Positions 1 to 12,434 of a stretch of 64,000 bases of DNA are shown one piece after another. Position 1 is the stretch's first letter, and each line of letters begins with the position of its first letter. This DNA is from Pisolithus tinctorius (taxonomy: Eukaryota > Basidiomycota > Agaricomycetes > Boletales > Pisolithaceae). The translations under genes were made by a program, and so were the position numbers. Location: contig JANFAH010000013.1 of NCBI GenBank assembly GCA_024663395.1, positions 1,116,001-1,180,000 on the forward strand, in the 5' to 3' direction. Under the pieces are notes generated by a model. It was not told the origin of the DNA. It made no database searches and saw nothing but the letters and a program-made list of their open reading frames with translations.

Positions 1-129
1 TCATTTCAAAACTCGCCTCTACTTGATTGCTTCTCTCTGAAGTTCCACCCCTTGCCCGATATGCACAATCGCTCTCAGATAGAACTCTTGTTGACCCAGT
101 CTGGTATACTCTAGATCCTGCCCGAAGGT

Positions 130-1879
130 ATGCCCCAAGAGGACGCCCAGGCACTTACCGAACATCTTCGGATGATTCACAATGCCGCTGCATCCATATC
201 GTCTTCCTCCTCACCGGGCGAGATTGAGCAGTACGAACGGCGCCTCCGTCAGCTTGCGCTCGACTGGGAAAACTACTATCTGCCAAAGTACCCTGGCCCG
301 TTTTTCCGCGTTCGCGTCGCAGACGTGCGCGCTGCTGGTGGATCGTGGAATACTGCTTTGATGTTGTACAACGAGGTACGTCACGGAGTCAATCGTCCTA
401 GAAGTTTGCCGATCATCTCTTCTTCTTACGTAGGTTCTAGGTTCTCTCAATAGCCCTGAGAGTGCTTCGTTTGCCGAATTCGTATCTACTGTGCGCACCC
501 GTGCTCAGGACGACGCAGAACTACAAGGTACGCTATGCTCTTGATCTCGATTCCCCACAGATATCTCTGATCCGTCGCCTTCTGTATCCGACTCCCGCGA
601 CCATTGATTGTCTGTATATACTTACCGTCCTGCGATTGACTAGCAGCCCTGAAGAATAGGCACCTTATATACTTCCAGCCCTGGAAGCCCGCCAGACAGC
701 ACGCCAATCCTTTCTCGTGGCCGATGCTACCAGCTGCTGCACCGGATATGTTGGCGGCTTGGCGCACGTCGACGACTCAGAGACAGTATCTGAACTACAA
801 CTGGGTACAGAGTATCCAGCTCGATCAGGATTGCCTGCTGACCAGTCGGGTGCGTTTGGAGTGTTGCGCCACTTCGTTCTGCCTAGCTCTACCCTCTGAT
901 CTGTACTGAATATCCAACAGTCGACAGAAGCGTTAACGAAGTACGGTTTCCAGTCGTCTCGTGTGGAGTTCACGCAAGACAGTGAGCTGAGGGATCCAAA
1001 TGTTGTCGTGGAAGCGTTGCAAGATATTGAGTGTGTAAGAGCGGTCTTTCTGCTCTGATTACGCTGCGGCTTCTCTGATATGGCCCTTGCCGCCAGGCAT
1101 ATGCCGACATCCTCAAAATGAAAGACCACGTCGAACTCTTAACACCTGAAAATCTCAAGGCGGTACACGCCAAGCTCATGAAGTCGCTCAAAATACAAAT
1201 CGTTGAGAATAGTATCCACAGCAGCGGTACGACTGGCCATAGCAGCAACAACGCCGGAACCCTTCAATACGTCAACGCGGGTTGCACACGACAGACAACG
1301 CAGAAAACAGCGGTCGTGCGAAACAACCACTATAATCTTGCCTTCTGCCCAGTTAAGTTCGTGGATCAGCAACTTGACTACATCTGTAAGATGGGGAGGG
1401 TGCGTATTTTTGTTTTTGTGCTATAACCCACCCGGCTCGCGCTTGCAACGGGGCTTGACATTCAATTCCACACAGCAATACATTGCGAGGTGGCGAAATC
1501 CGTTTGCAACTGCAGCTTGGTTGCATGTCACCTTTACGCGTTGTCATCCATTCGATGCAAGTTTTCCCTTTCTCCGTGCTTCAAGGGAGTCTCGTGCTTA
1601 CATTTGGTACTCGCAGGATGCAAATGGTCGGATGGCCCGTCTTGTATCCTCCATCCCGCTCTTGCGCTTTGGCTTTCCACCCCTTTGTATCACTCCGAAT
1701 GGAAGGAGAGTTTACTATGACAGTATGAACATTGTACGTGTAGTTGCCTTCCTCCGTGGCAGGGCGGATTCACTGATGTGTGTTATCAGGCTTGGGAGGG
1801 CGACTATCAGCCCATGATAGACTGCTTTGTAGATTGTATCCGGGATGCTATGACTGATGTGGACAGGATAATGGGTTGA
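130..1879 (+). CDS. Fic (Fido) domain protein, multi-exon
   Basis: Eight exons fit: 130-375, 434-527, about 644-849, 921-1034, 1097-1399, 1476-1556, 1617-1733 and 1790-1879 (stop TGA). Phases agree throughout; the intron 528-643 is the least certain. The C-terminal half carries the Fic core: splicing 1476-1556 to 1617-1733 gives HPFDDANGRMAR, matching the family motif HxFx(D/E)(G/A)N(G/K)RxxR with Ala in place of the first Gly. Upstream are TPENLKAVHAKLM and WRNPFATAAWLH, usual in eukaryotic Fic proteins. Known Fic enzymes mostly transfer AMP to Ser/Thr/Tyr of target proteins; the substrate here is unknown. The typical inhibitory motif (S/T)xxxE(G/N) was not seen. No signal peptide is evident. 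The intron inside the active-site motif begins with GCAAGT, so it is a GC-AG intron; a GT-only predictor would break the catalytic motif. ATG at 130 is the first good in-frame start. Confidence 0.82.
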
Positions 1880-2275
1880 GAAATGTTACGCGATGACTAC
1901 ATGACTTTTCTGCACCTTTCGGTTGGTTTATATCCGATCCGTCTTATCGTTCTCTTCACTGTTTGTTCTGGAATGGTGTTATCTCATATGATATTCACGC
2001 TTCGTGTATCATGCTTTTGTGTTCTCCGATGACCTAAGTTTCATGCTACCTTCTAATTCTGAGTTTCTCCATAACGTCAACACATTACAAAATGTAACCG
2101 CAATTCTCAAACGAGTAACACGATTGAAGTAATGCAACAGGGTACATGGAGCGGTATATCATCCAAACCAGTAACGTCTCGTTCATACAACCCATGAAAA
2201 ATGATTTTGTTGTAATTCGACTCCTTCCTCAATAATCCAACATTATATCTGTATCTGCGAAATTCCAGAATAACT
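1880..2275. other. Intergenic region between convergent genes
   Basis: No open frame or repeat of note. It separates the 3' ends of the Fic gene and the MAP kinase gene and should hold both termination regions; no distinctive signal was identified. Confidence 0.6.
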
Positions 2276-4133
<1,858 letters not shown>

Positions 4134-4837
4134 GAGTTTGATGTGTCGATGGTCGTCGATGGTCGAAAGATGGGAAGAAGATGCAGTTCGAGTTGCGCTG
4201 ATCTAAATGACAATATTTTTATAAGGGTCCTCCCTAGTATATACGATCTCGGCAGGGATTTCTATGAATACCGGAATATCTGGTTGGCAAGCTCCATATC
4301 GATTCGGATCGCCGCCAAACAAAACTAATGTACATCTAATGCCCGTCTTCTCGCACAGCAATCATCGCCCAGAACTCGACATGATCCTACAAGCCTAGAC
4401 AGTCACCATAGTGTAGTCTTAGTGAAGGAGGTCGGCGGAGGTCTCAGAAATCCTACTACGACGAGTGGAATCTATTGACATCTGCACAGCTGATTTCCGC
4501 TCTCGGTTTCTTCGTCGGCACGGTGTGAGCATGGGCCGGCGCATGTGCATCACCTTGTGCGGACCTGTATTGCGGGCATTACCTAGTCTCCGAGGCGTAT
4601 CCTGAACCGCCTCAAGACTTCTGATCTCATATAGATGCGGTGTTGATCGCAGTATGCAATTGCGGTGGGGATTGTCAGTTTCCAATGCTAAGTATTGGAG
4701 GGCTCCCCTAACAATATGATGGTTCCTTGATCTCACTCGTTATGGGCAGCACTTTGTGCAGATTTCGGATATGAGCGCGTTACGAGCTCTGGGCGACCGA
4801 CCTGAAGTAGGGATAATTCGAATCTGTGGTACCGCTC
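4134..4837. other. Intergenic region upstream of the MAP kinase gene
   Basis: Lies between the 3' end of the ACR3 gene and the 5' end of the MAP kinase gene, both on the minus strand, so it should contain the kinase promoter. Short open frames here are scattered and show no family resemblance. Confidence 0.5.
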
Positions 4838-6300
4838 CTACGACCTTTCCTTGACCTCCACACATGCGCTCCCACTCTCCAAGCACCTGCTACTGCACTC
4901 GGACACTCCCCAGTCCATTTTTACCCTAATGACCTGTGCAAGCCACGTCATAGCCAGAAGGACCGGCACCTCGACGAGAGGTCCGATGGTAGCTGCGAGA
5001 GCCTGGTCAGAGCCTACTCCATATGTGGCAATCGTCACTGCGATCGCTAGTTCCTGTAAGATCCCGTTAGATTTGATGTGATAAGCCGAGGGTGATCGCG
5101 CACAAAATTGTTACTCGCTGCTGTGAAAGCTTGTACAGCAGTTGTTTCATAGTCGAATACCTTGCCCCGACTAGGCTTGCAGACCTCCTTTCTCGCAAGT
5201 GTCCACATGAGAGCCACTGCACCGGTCCACATAATCACGAAGTACAGCACGAGCGGTACAATAACTCTCAGCACCTTTCCAATGTTGGTGACGATGTGGT
5301 GGCCTTGGTAGGCAAACAAGACGATAATAGTATACAGGAGGCCGAGAAGTGCCACTGGCGAGAAGAACGGGATGAAGTTGTGGTGGAAGAAGTGCGGGGA
5401 CAGGCGGAGGAGGGTAAGACGAATGATGATGCCAGCGAGCAGTGGGATGCCAAGATACTACAGGCACGATAAGCCGAGGAAAAGCAGAGTTAGTAGGAAT
5501 CAGAGCCGTAGGGTGAAAAACAATTCACAATCAGTACTGAGATCGCCACTTCGCCATACTGCAAATGCACTTGCTCTCCGTTCGCCGCACCTCCGAAGAC
5601 GTCCACAAAGAGCACCGCAAACGGAGAGTACAGAATGATCTGCAACACGGAATTGACAGCTACCAAAATTGCACAGTACTCTGTATTACCACCGGCAAGT
5701 CCATTCCAGATCATGACCATGGCGATACAGCGTGCGATGCCGACCATGATTACGCCTGTCCGGTAAGTTGGGAGGTCTGGCAGTGTCGCCCATGCGAGAC
5801 CCAGCATAACAAACGGACCAATGATCCAGTTGAGGACCAGAGAAATAGAAAGGTGGACCCAAAGTTTGCGAGATAGGAAGGTATGTGCAAGGGATTCGTA
5901 TCGGACCTTCGTAAGGATGGGGACCATCATAACAATGAGACCTACAGCAATGGCTGGCAGCGTTCACATCGAACGCAACGGTGAATATCTTGAACGACGG
6001 AAAGTGTATCCATAGGTTGTACTTACGAACGGATACGCTGTGGAATTGCACGGTGTCAAAGGCATGCTGTACGTTTTTGACGAAAACACCGATGAGCACG
6101 CCAACGACCATGGACAGGAAGATAAGCGGGGTGAGGAGACGGTCGAGCAGGCTAAGCTTTGCAAAGAGGGCTGTAGAATTCATTAGTGTAACCACCGGCT
6201 CGGAGTGGATGAAGGGCGCACATCTTGGCTGCGAGGCCAGCTCATGTTGGGCAGTATTGGCCATTGGTAATTCGGTGCCCGGCTCGTTGTCCATGATCAT
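4838..6300 (-). CDS. ACR3: Arsenite efflux transporter, ACR3 family
   Basis: Plasma-membrane exporter of arsenite (BASS superfamily, about ten membrane segments). Four exons fit with consistent phase: 6300-6027, 5953-5529, 5457-5104 and 5053-4838. The ATG at 6300 is the first in-frame ATG. Family blocks in order: LLTPLIFLSMVVGVLIG (first membrane segment), VPIAVGLIVMMVPILTKVRYE across the first junction, NWIIGPFVMLGLAW, GIARCIAMVMIWN with the conserved Cys and Asn of the transport path, YLGIPLLAGIIIR, and YGVGSDQALAATIGPLVEVPVLL with the conserved Glu. Total length is near 400 residues, normal for ACR3. No interruption is visible, so it is probably functional. No arsenate reductase or arsenic regulator is visible beside it. 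Confidence 0.93.
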
Positions 6301-8049
6301 GAACAAACTCTTAGGGATCGTTCACTTTGCTGGAGGTGCCTCAGCGAGATTCTTCAATGGACAGCGTGGGGACGCGGTGAAGCATGAGGCCTTGTGGCCT
6401 AGGCCGGTGTAATCTTGTGTGACGTGCAGCTGTCAGTTGGTGTAGCGGGTCGTCAACATTATTACAAAGTAGACAGATGCTACTTGCAGTTGACTTCGAC
6501 CCCGTAGTGGTCGTCCAGTAACTTCGCATCTCTGATGAGTCGCAACAGGTAACATAAGTCACTCTTCACGGTGAATGCACTGGGTAGTTTCGCAAGGGTG
6601 ATACCGAAGCGAGGTTCAGAGCGCCCGCATTTGCGAAACTTGTCGTGTCCGGTCCAGCTTAAGGTCCTTCTCGCCATGTACTAATACTATTTGCCTGCTC
6701 TCGGCTCTTCGGTTTACTCGTGTATGCAATGACCAAGCATATGACTTCGCGAGCCTGAATTCCTGCCCAAAATGCTACAATGCACCCAAGTTTAGTGTAT
6801 GGTTCGTCAACGCTTTGTACGTTCGAGTCAACTCGTCGAGTGTTGCAGGGTTCCGTACGCTACCGACCGCACTCGGACACATGGATGGGTGAAATCCATT
6901 TCGAAAAGGTCTCCTTCTCTTGGATCGGATAGTCGACTCTCACTGACTGCCTATATATTTGAATATCGTTGTGGTAAGTCGTTATTTTTCCCCTCTCTCT
7001 CTCTCGTACTGAACTTGTTCTCGCCTGCATTTCAACTAGTTACCTATTGGCGATATCTGCTCCAAAACTGAAGGAAACCAGGTGTGTTTATATCGGTGCA
7101 CCTAGTTTTTTTGGGAGGTGCCTACGTAACTGGTAAATGGCTCCCGCCCCGGATTGCGAATGCCCGAAGGCTCAGTGCTGCAACTTGGATAGGGGATCAA
7201 CGTTGCCCATGGATGGCACTCATTACTGTGGAGAACTGAGGCACACCGCGCCCGTACGACCCTTGGAAGGTGTGGAGCTCCGCGGAATCCTCGCGGTAGG
7301 TGCACGGTCGCGCCGATGATCACGTGCACGGGGCCAGTGCCATGAGCATAAAATGAATTCTACGGCCCACAGCATTCTGGGATGTATTCAAGAGATATGG
7401 TCTAGCGATGCCATCCACGAATTTCATCCATGGTCAAGATTTAGTCACTGAGATTTTCAGTTCCGGTGCCGAGACCTCATGATGCAAAATATCAGAGACC
7501 GCCCTTTCTTAACAGCGCTTTCTGAGTTGGAATGGTATTCCAACACAGAAATAGCGGTTATCATCGGTGCAATATCGGGGTCGCTTCGAAGCCTGGCGGA
7601 AAAGCGCGTCGTCTACGGCCAGTGGTGGCAGGGGGAACGCTGGTGCTAACACCGTGACGTATACGCCACTTGATTTTCTCTCCCTCGAATTGAATGGTCA
7701 CGATTCTCTGAAGTGGGTTAAGAATGGTGCCTGACAATGTACACGGCCACCCCGTAGACACATGCAAAATTGTGTTGACAGTAGCACGTGTCAGATGCAA
7801 TGCCAACTTGTACCCAGACACTGTGGCGTGCAGCTTGTATCTGACAGGAATCGGTGTGATCCGTATCCAGTGCCAAATGTCAAATGTGTCAGCCTCAAAC
7901 CATGCCCAGTCCTCCCAGGCTTTCCGACCGGTCTCCGAAATTTTCCGTTCACTTGTGTTCCCCCAGAACGCACATATGAGAGGCATAAGTCATATAACAT
8001 ACTGCATAGATACATATTGCAAAGAGTCCAACATAATTAAGAGAGGTGA
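6301..8049. other. Long stretch without a recognised gene
   Basis: The first part should carry the ACR3 promoter. The open frames here, including one of about 140 codons at 7986-7561 on the minus strand, have no recognisable motif and no convincing splice partners. Nothing else was identified. Confidence 0.45.
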
Positions 8050-8842
8050 CTAGAAGTCTTCACCCAAAATATCGTCATCACCATATGTTTGAGACAGGTC
8101 CGGCGGGACACTGCTGCCACGAGCAGAGGTGCTTGATGTATCAGGCAGAGACTGCAGGGTATGGGTTTGTTGGCGGGGTGCAGGAGTGGCAGATGAAGCG
8201 ACTGCAGGAGCGGCAGACGAAGTGGCTGTGGGCAGAGGCGGCAGAGGGGATCCTCTCGACTCCATGTAGATGCTAGGCAGTGCAGGTAATATCATCCCAG
8301 CATTCTTCCCATAACTTTCTTGATCATTGATGATGATGGAGTTGAAAAACCTAAGTATGCGAACATTACAGTGAACTCATGATGACAAATAAGTGTAACT
8401 TACTCGTGCCAATGTTCATTTTTCATGTCCTTTCCATACTGTTCAATATCCTTGATGAATAAGCGGTCCATTGCACTCCAAAAGTCACGGCCAGTCTTCA
8501 CTCTTCCTGGGGGGGCCTTGTGACTCATTGACTTGGCATGTTTGGCAGGAGGCTTGCTCGGTGAGCCTGTTTCTTTGCCACTCTCAGCCCTGCTCTCCGC
8601 TCCAGGACCCACAATGTATTGATGCCATCTTCCGTAGAAGTGCTGTAAACACAACATGTCAACACTTCAGATCCTCGAGACGAATGTATGCAACACACCA
8701 GATAGGCAAAGTGTAACTGGTGCTCGACCTTAGACCCCATACCTACCCCCCCTTGCTTATATTTGTTCAGTACTGTCCATGTAAATTCCTCGAGTGATAT
8801 GTGTCCCTTGCCGCTGTCTGACACACCAGTGCTCTCCAATAT
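8050..8842 (-). CDS. Uncharacterised Agaricomycete protein, 3' exons
   Basis: Three minus-strand blocks join through good GT-AG introns: about 8842-8703 (ESTGVSDSGKGHISLEEFTW...VEHQLHFAYL), about 8644-8403 (HFYGRWHQYIV...RVKTGRDFWSAMDRLFI) and about 8348-8050 (FFNSIIINDQESYG...ending GEDF and a stop). The order, 'SLEEFTW', 'GSKV', 'HFYGRWHQY', then a Trp/Phe-rich block and a low-complexity Ser/Pro/Ala tail, resembles a family I recall from mushroom genomes, function unknown. The 5' end is lost in or beyond the satellite at 8.95 kb, so only the C-terminal part is seen. It borders the decayed KDZ/TET island and may be part of it. No stop interrupts the three exons. Confidence 0.5.
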
Positions 8843-8945
8843 CTAAGTTGAGATGCAATCAGCAACGAACATCAAGCCATCAAAAAAAGACCCCATGTAG
8901 TCAGCTTAGTCACAACATATGGGTAGCCTGCATGCCAAATTACCA

Positions 8946-11150
8946 TTACTCATGTAGAGCCTGATGTGGGCCCATCAAATTAATTAAGTCATAACATATG
9001 AAGAGGCCTGGAAGCCCAGAGTGACAGCAGGAAATGAGCAGGCCCGTGACAAGTATATTACAAGAGTCAATCTGTTGCAACTTATTGTCAGGCCCATCAT
9101 GCATACAGTGGGTGTGCCACAACCTGTGGACAGGCCTGTCTGAAGCATGCTGCACCCATCGAAACTGATAGTCGGGCCCATCAAAGGGATAAGGAACTGG
9201 TCGGAAAATATGGGCAGGCCCATCGCTAATATGGCAGATGATGTGACATCCAATTGATGGGCCTGTCCAAGGGGTGTTCTACCCATCTAATCTTATGGGC
9301 AGGCCTGTCAGGAAAATATCAGATGATGTTACACCCCAGGGTGGGTCAGTGGGAGGGGTGTGATAGCTATAAGAAGATATGGGTAGGGCCCGGATCTTAT
9401 GCGCAGGCCCGCCATGTATATCACAGATGGGGTCGCAACCCATGGGGGGGCCCGGGGAATGGATGAAACATCCATGGGAACATATGGGCAGGCCCATCGG
9501 GTATATAGTGGATGATGTGGTAACACGAGGACAGGCCCGTAGAAGGGGGGCAGCATGTACACCAACAAATGTCAGGCCCGCCATGTATATAATGGATGAG
9601 GTCTCATCCCATGGACAGGCCTGTCCATGGGATGATCCATGCAACAAATCTTATGGGCAGGCCCATTGGGTATATTGCAGATGATGTTGTAACACATGGA
9701 TGGGCCTGTAAAAGGGGTGCAGCATGTACACTAACATATGGCAGGCCTGCGATGTATATAACTGATGAGGTCTCAACCCATGGATGGGCCCGGCAATGAG
9801 ATGATCCATGTGATGAATGATATGGGCAGGCCTGTTGGGTATGTAGCGGATGATGTGGTAACACACAGATGGGCCCGTAAAAGGGGTGCAGCATGTACAC
9901 TAACATATGGCAGGCCTGCCATGTATATAAAGGATGAGGTCTCAACCCATGGACGGGCCCGGCAATGAGATGATCCATGCGATGAATGATATGGGCAGGC
10001 CCGTCGGGTATATAGTGGATGATGTGGTAACACACAGATGGGCCTGTAAAAGGGGTGTGGCATGTACACTAGCATATGGCAGGCCTGCCATGTATATAAC
10101 GGATGAGGTCTCATCCCATGGATGGGCCTGACAATGAGATGAGCCATGCGATGAATGTTATGGGCAGGCCTGTCAGGTATATAGCGGAAGATGTGGTAAC
10201 ACACGGACAGGCCTGTAAAAGAGGGTGGCATGTACACTGACATATGGCAGGCCCACCATGTATATAGCAGATGAGGTCTCAACCCATCGACGCGCCGGGA
10301 AAGGAGATGATCCATATGACAAATCTTATGGGCAAGCCCGTCAGGTATATAGCAGATGATGTGGTAACACAAGGACGGGCCATAGAAGGGGTGTGGCATG
10401 AGCACTAACATATGGCAGGCCTGCCATGTATATAACAGATAAGGTCTCAACCCATGGATGGGCCTGTCCATGGGATGATCCATGTGACAAATCTTATGGG
10501 CAGGCTGTTGGGTATGTAGCAGATGATGTGGTAACACGAGAATGGGCCTGTAGAAGGGGTGTGGCATGTATATTAACATATGGCAGGCCCACCATGTATA
10601 TAATGGATGAGGTCTCAACCAATGGATGGGCCCATGCATGGGAGGACCCGTCCAACAAATCTTATGGGGAGGCCCGTTGGGTACATATTGGATAATTTGT
10701 GCAACAAGAACGGGCCTGTGCATGGGATGTTCCATCCGAAAAATCATATAGGAAGGCACAACAGTTGTATCTTGGATGGGGTCGAAACCTATGGATGGGC
10801 CCATCCATGGTGAATTCTATCCAACTAATGTTATGGGAGGGCCAATTGTGTCTATAGCGGATGGTGTTTGAAATCAGGGATGGGCCCATTGAATGGATAT
10901 GATTTCGATTGGATAATGCGAACAGGCCTGTCAAATATATCTCAGATGAGGTGACAACCCACGGAAGAGCCCATACAAGTAATGTTGTGCGCGTGAAATG
11001 TTATGGGTGGGCCTGTCGGGTAGATATCAGACGACATCGCAAACCACGAACGGGCAAATAGAAGGAAGATTGTACCAGTCGCAACCAATGGGCAGGGCCT
11101 CTGGGATATATCCGATCCAATCAAAAGCAAGCAACGGGCCAGTCCATGGG
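8946..11150. repeat. Higher-order satellite, about 168-bp period
   Basis: The string GATGATGTGG (or a one-base variant) recurs at 9511, 9680, 9849, 10018, 10187, 10355 and 10522, a spacing of 167-169 bp. Each unit holds four related sub-blocks of about 42 bp, each centred on a GGGCC or AGGCC core, with alternate blocks more alike (42 to 84 to 168 bp). One sub-block carries the perfect palindrome GGCAGGCCTGCC. The regular core runs about 9,480-10,640; more degenerate units extend to about 8,946 and 11,150. Because 168 bp is 56 codons, it creates long false open frames. Confidence 0.88.
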
Positions 11151-11575
11151 TGGTCCGCAAGTCAAACCCAATGGCCGACTGTGTCGCGTATGTGGCAGAT
11201 TCCTCCCCACTCCACTGACAGGCATCTCCAAGAAGGTTGGGCAAGGCTAAACCAAGATGGAAGACATGCTCATTATCGATATGGCACCTGTCATTGCAAC
11301 CCCTGGAGGTGTCCACTGTTGCTATCGTAGATGATAGCAAAGTACATGAACAACCAGTAGAGGAAATGTATCCAGCCCATGTCATCACCAAATTGTTGCA
11401 GTATTGAGTGTGGCCTCCGGAAATCATATCCGATCTGATTTTCAAGCTGGAATTGAAGGTGCAATATCAATGCACTGTTGATAGCTTCGATTGCCTTTCC
11501 AGGCAGTTGACCACATATCGGGTGCCGACTCGTGTCGTAAGTCGGAAATATTGCAAATGCAGTGTCGGTACTCTT

Positions 11576-12390
11576 TGTCAAGGTCGGACAACACCCCTGG
11601 CTCCTTCTTAGGGCGGAGTTGGAGCGGGTTGGGCTGCGGAGTACAGCGGTCAAAGTCCGAAGCGAATCCGACCACTGGGTGGTGAGATATTCGACGAACA
11701 GTGAGCGGGGGGGTATGAAGGAAAGTCTCGGAGACTGAGGTCGGAGTTGGAGTTGGAGGTCAGAGGTCGGAGGTCGGATGAGAGGGTGTTGGGTTCAGCT
11801 AGTGCGCTGCCCCCTTGCGCGAGCTCAGCCCTTGTATTTCAGAGGTGGAGCGGACTCAGAGGAAGTGGAGACGAAACTCCGGAGGGGACTGAGAGGGAGT
11901 CGAAGGTGGGGACTTTATTTGATATTCGTACTGATTACATCGGAGTACTACGTGGCCTTATATACGATGTAGGTCAAGGGCGGTGCAGTACGGAATGTAA
12001 ACCAATAAGTGTATAGTGGGTTAGAGTCCTTCCGACACAAGGGATAGAGGGTAGGGATGACGGGGACCTTAACTGAGACAAAGAAACTACTACAACGAGG
12101 ATGAGAGGGTAAATACCGAAGGAGTGGAAGAATGGAGAAAACCGACACGAGGGCGGAACCCTATCTAGAATGCAGGGCTGCAAGTCCGACAGCCCACGTG
12201 ACCAACCTTAGGGTGGAGTTGAGTGGAGTTGGTCAGAACATGGACAGGGGACCTCGGAGAGGTGTGGAGATGTGTCGGGAGGGTCAGAGGAGCGCGGGAA
12301 CATGTCGGAGGAGGGCGGAGAAGCGCGGGAACATGTCGGAGGAGGGCGGAGCAGGTATTAGGGGCTTACGCTGGTGTCATGGTCATGACA
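11576..12390 (-). repeat. TE1 3' LTR (left copy)
   Basis: 815 bp, same length as the partner at 17,505-18,319. By-eye comparison found about 20 differences (about 97.5% identity), all transitions, 19 of them at CpG sites. As TE1 is on the minus strand, this is its 3' LTR. Confidence 0.95.
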
Positions 12391-12402
12391 GTATCCCCCC
12401 CT
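12391..12402 (-). other. TE1 polypurine tract
   Basis: On the minus strand a run reading AAGGGGGGGATAC lies directly before the 3' LTR, where the plus-strand primer of a retrotransposon is expected. Confidence 0.7.
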
Positions 12403-12434
12403 TAGGGCCTGAACCCCTGAAGGCCATAGCAAAG

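Noticed and set aside
6826..6850. A sequence resembling the TE2 palindrome (CAACTCGTCGAGTGTTGCAG)
   Set aside because: The arms do not pair over the full length and the flanks differ; chance is enough.
7561..7986. 141-codon open frame on the minus strand
   Set aside because: No ATG-led exon structure, no motif and no neighbours to support it; kept only as a note in the intergenic entry.
9773..10804. 343-codon open frame on the minus strand, and similar ones nearby
   Set aside because: It lies wholly in the satellite, whose 168-bp unit is a multiple of three; the translation is just the repeat.
8946..11150. Possible CRISPR array because of regular spacing
   Set aside because: Spacers are themselves repeats of one another, and the context is eukaryotic.
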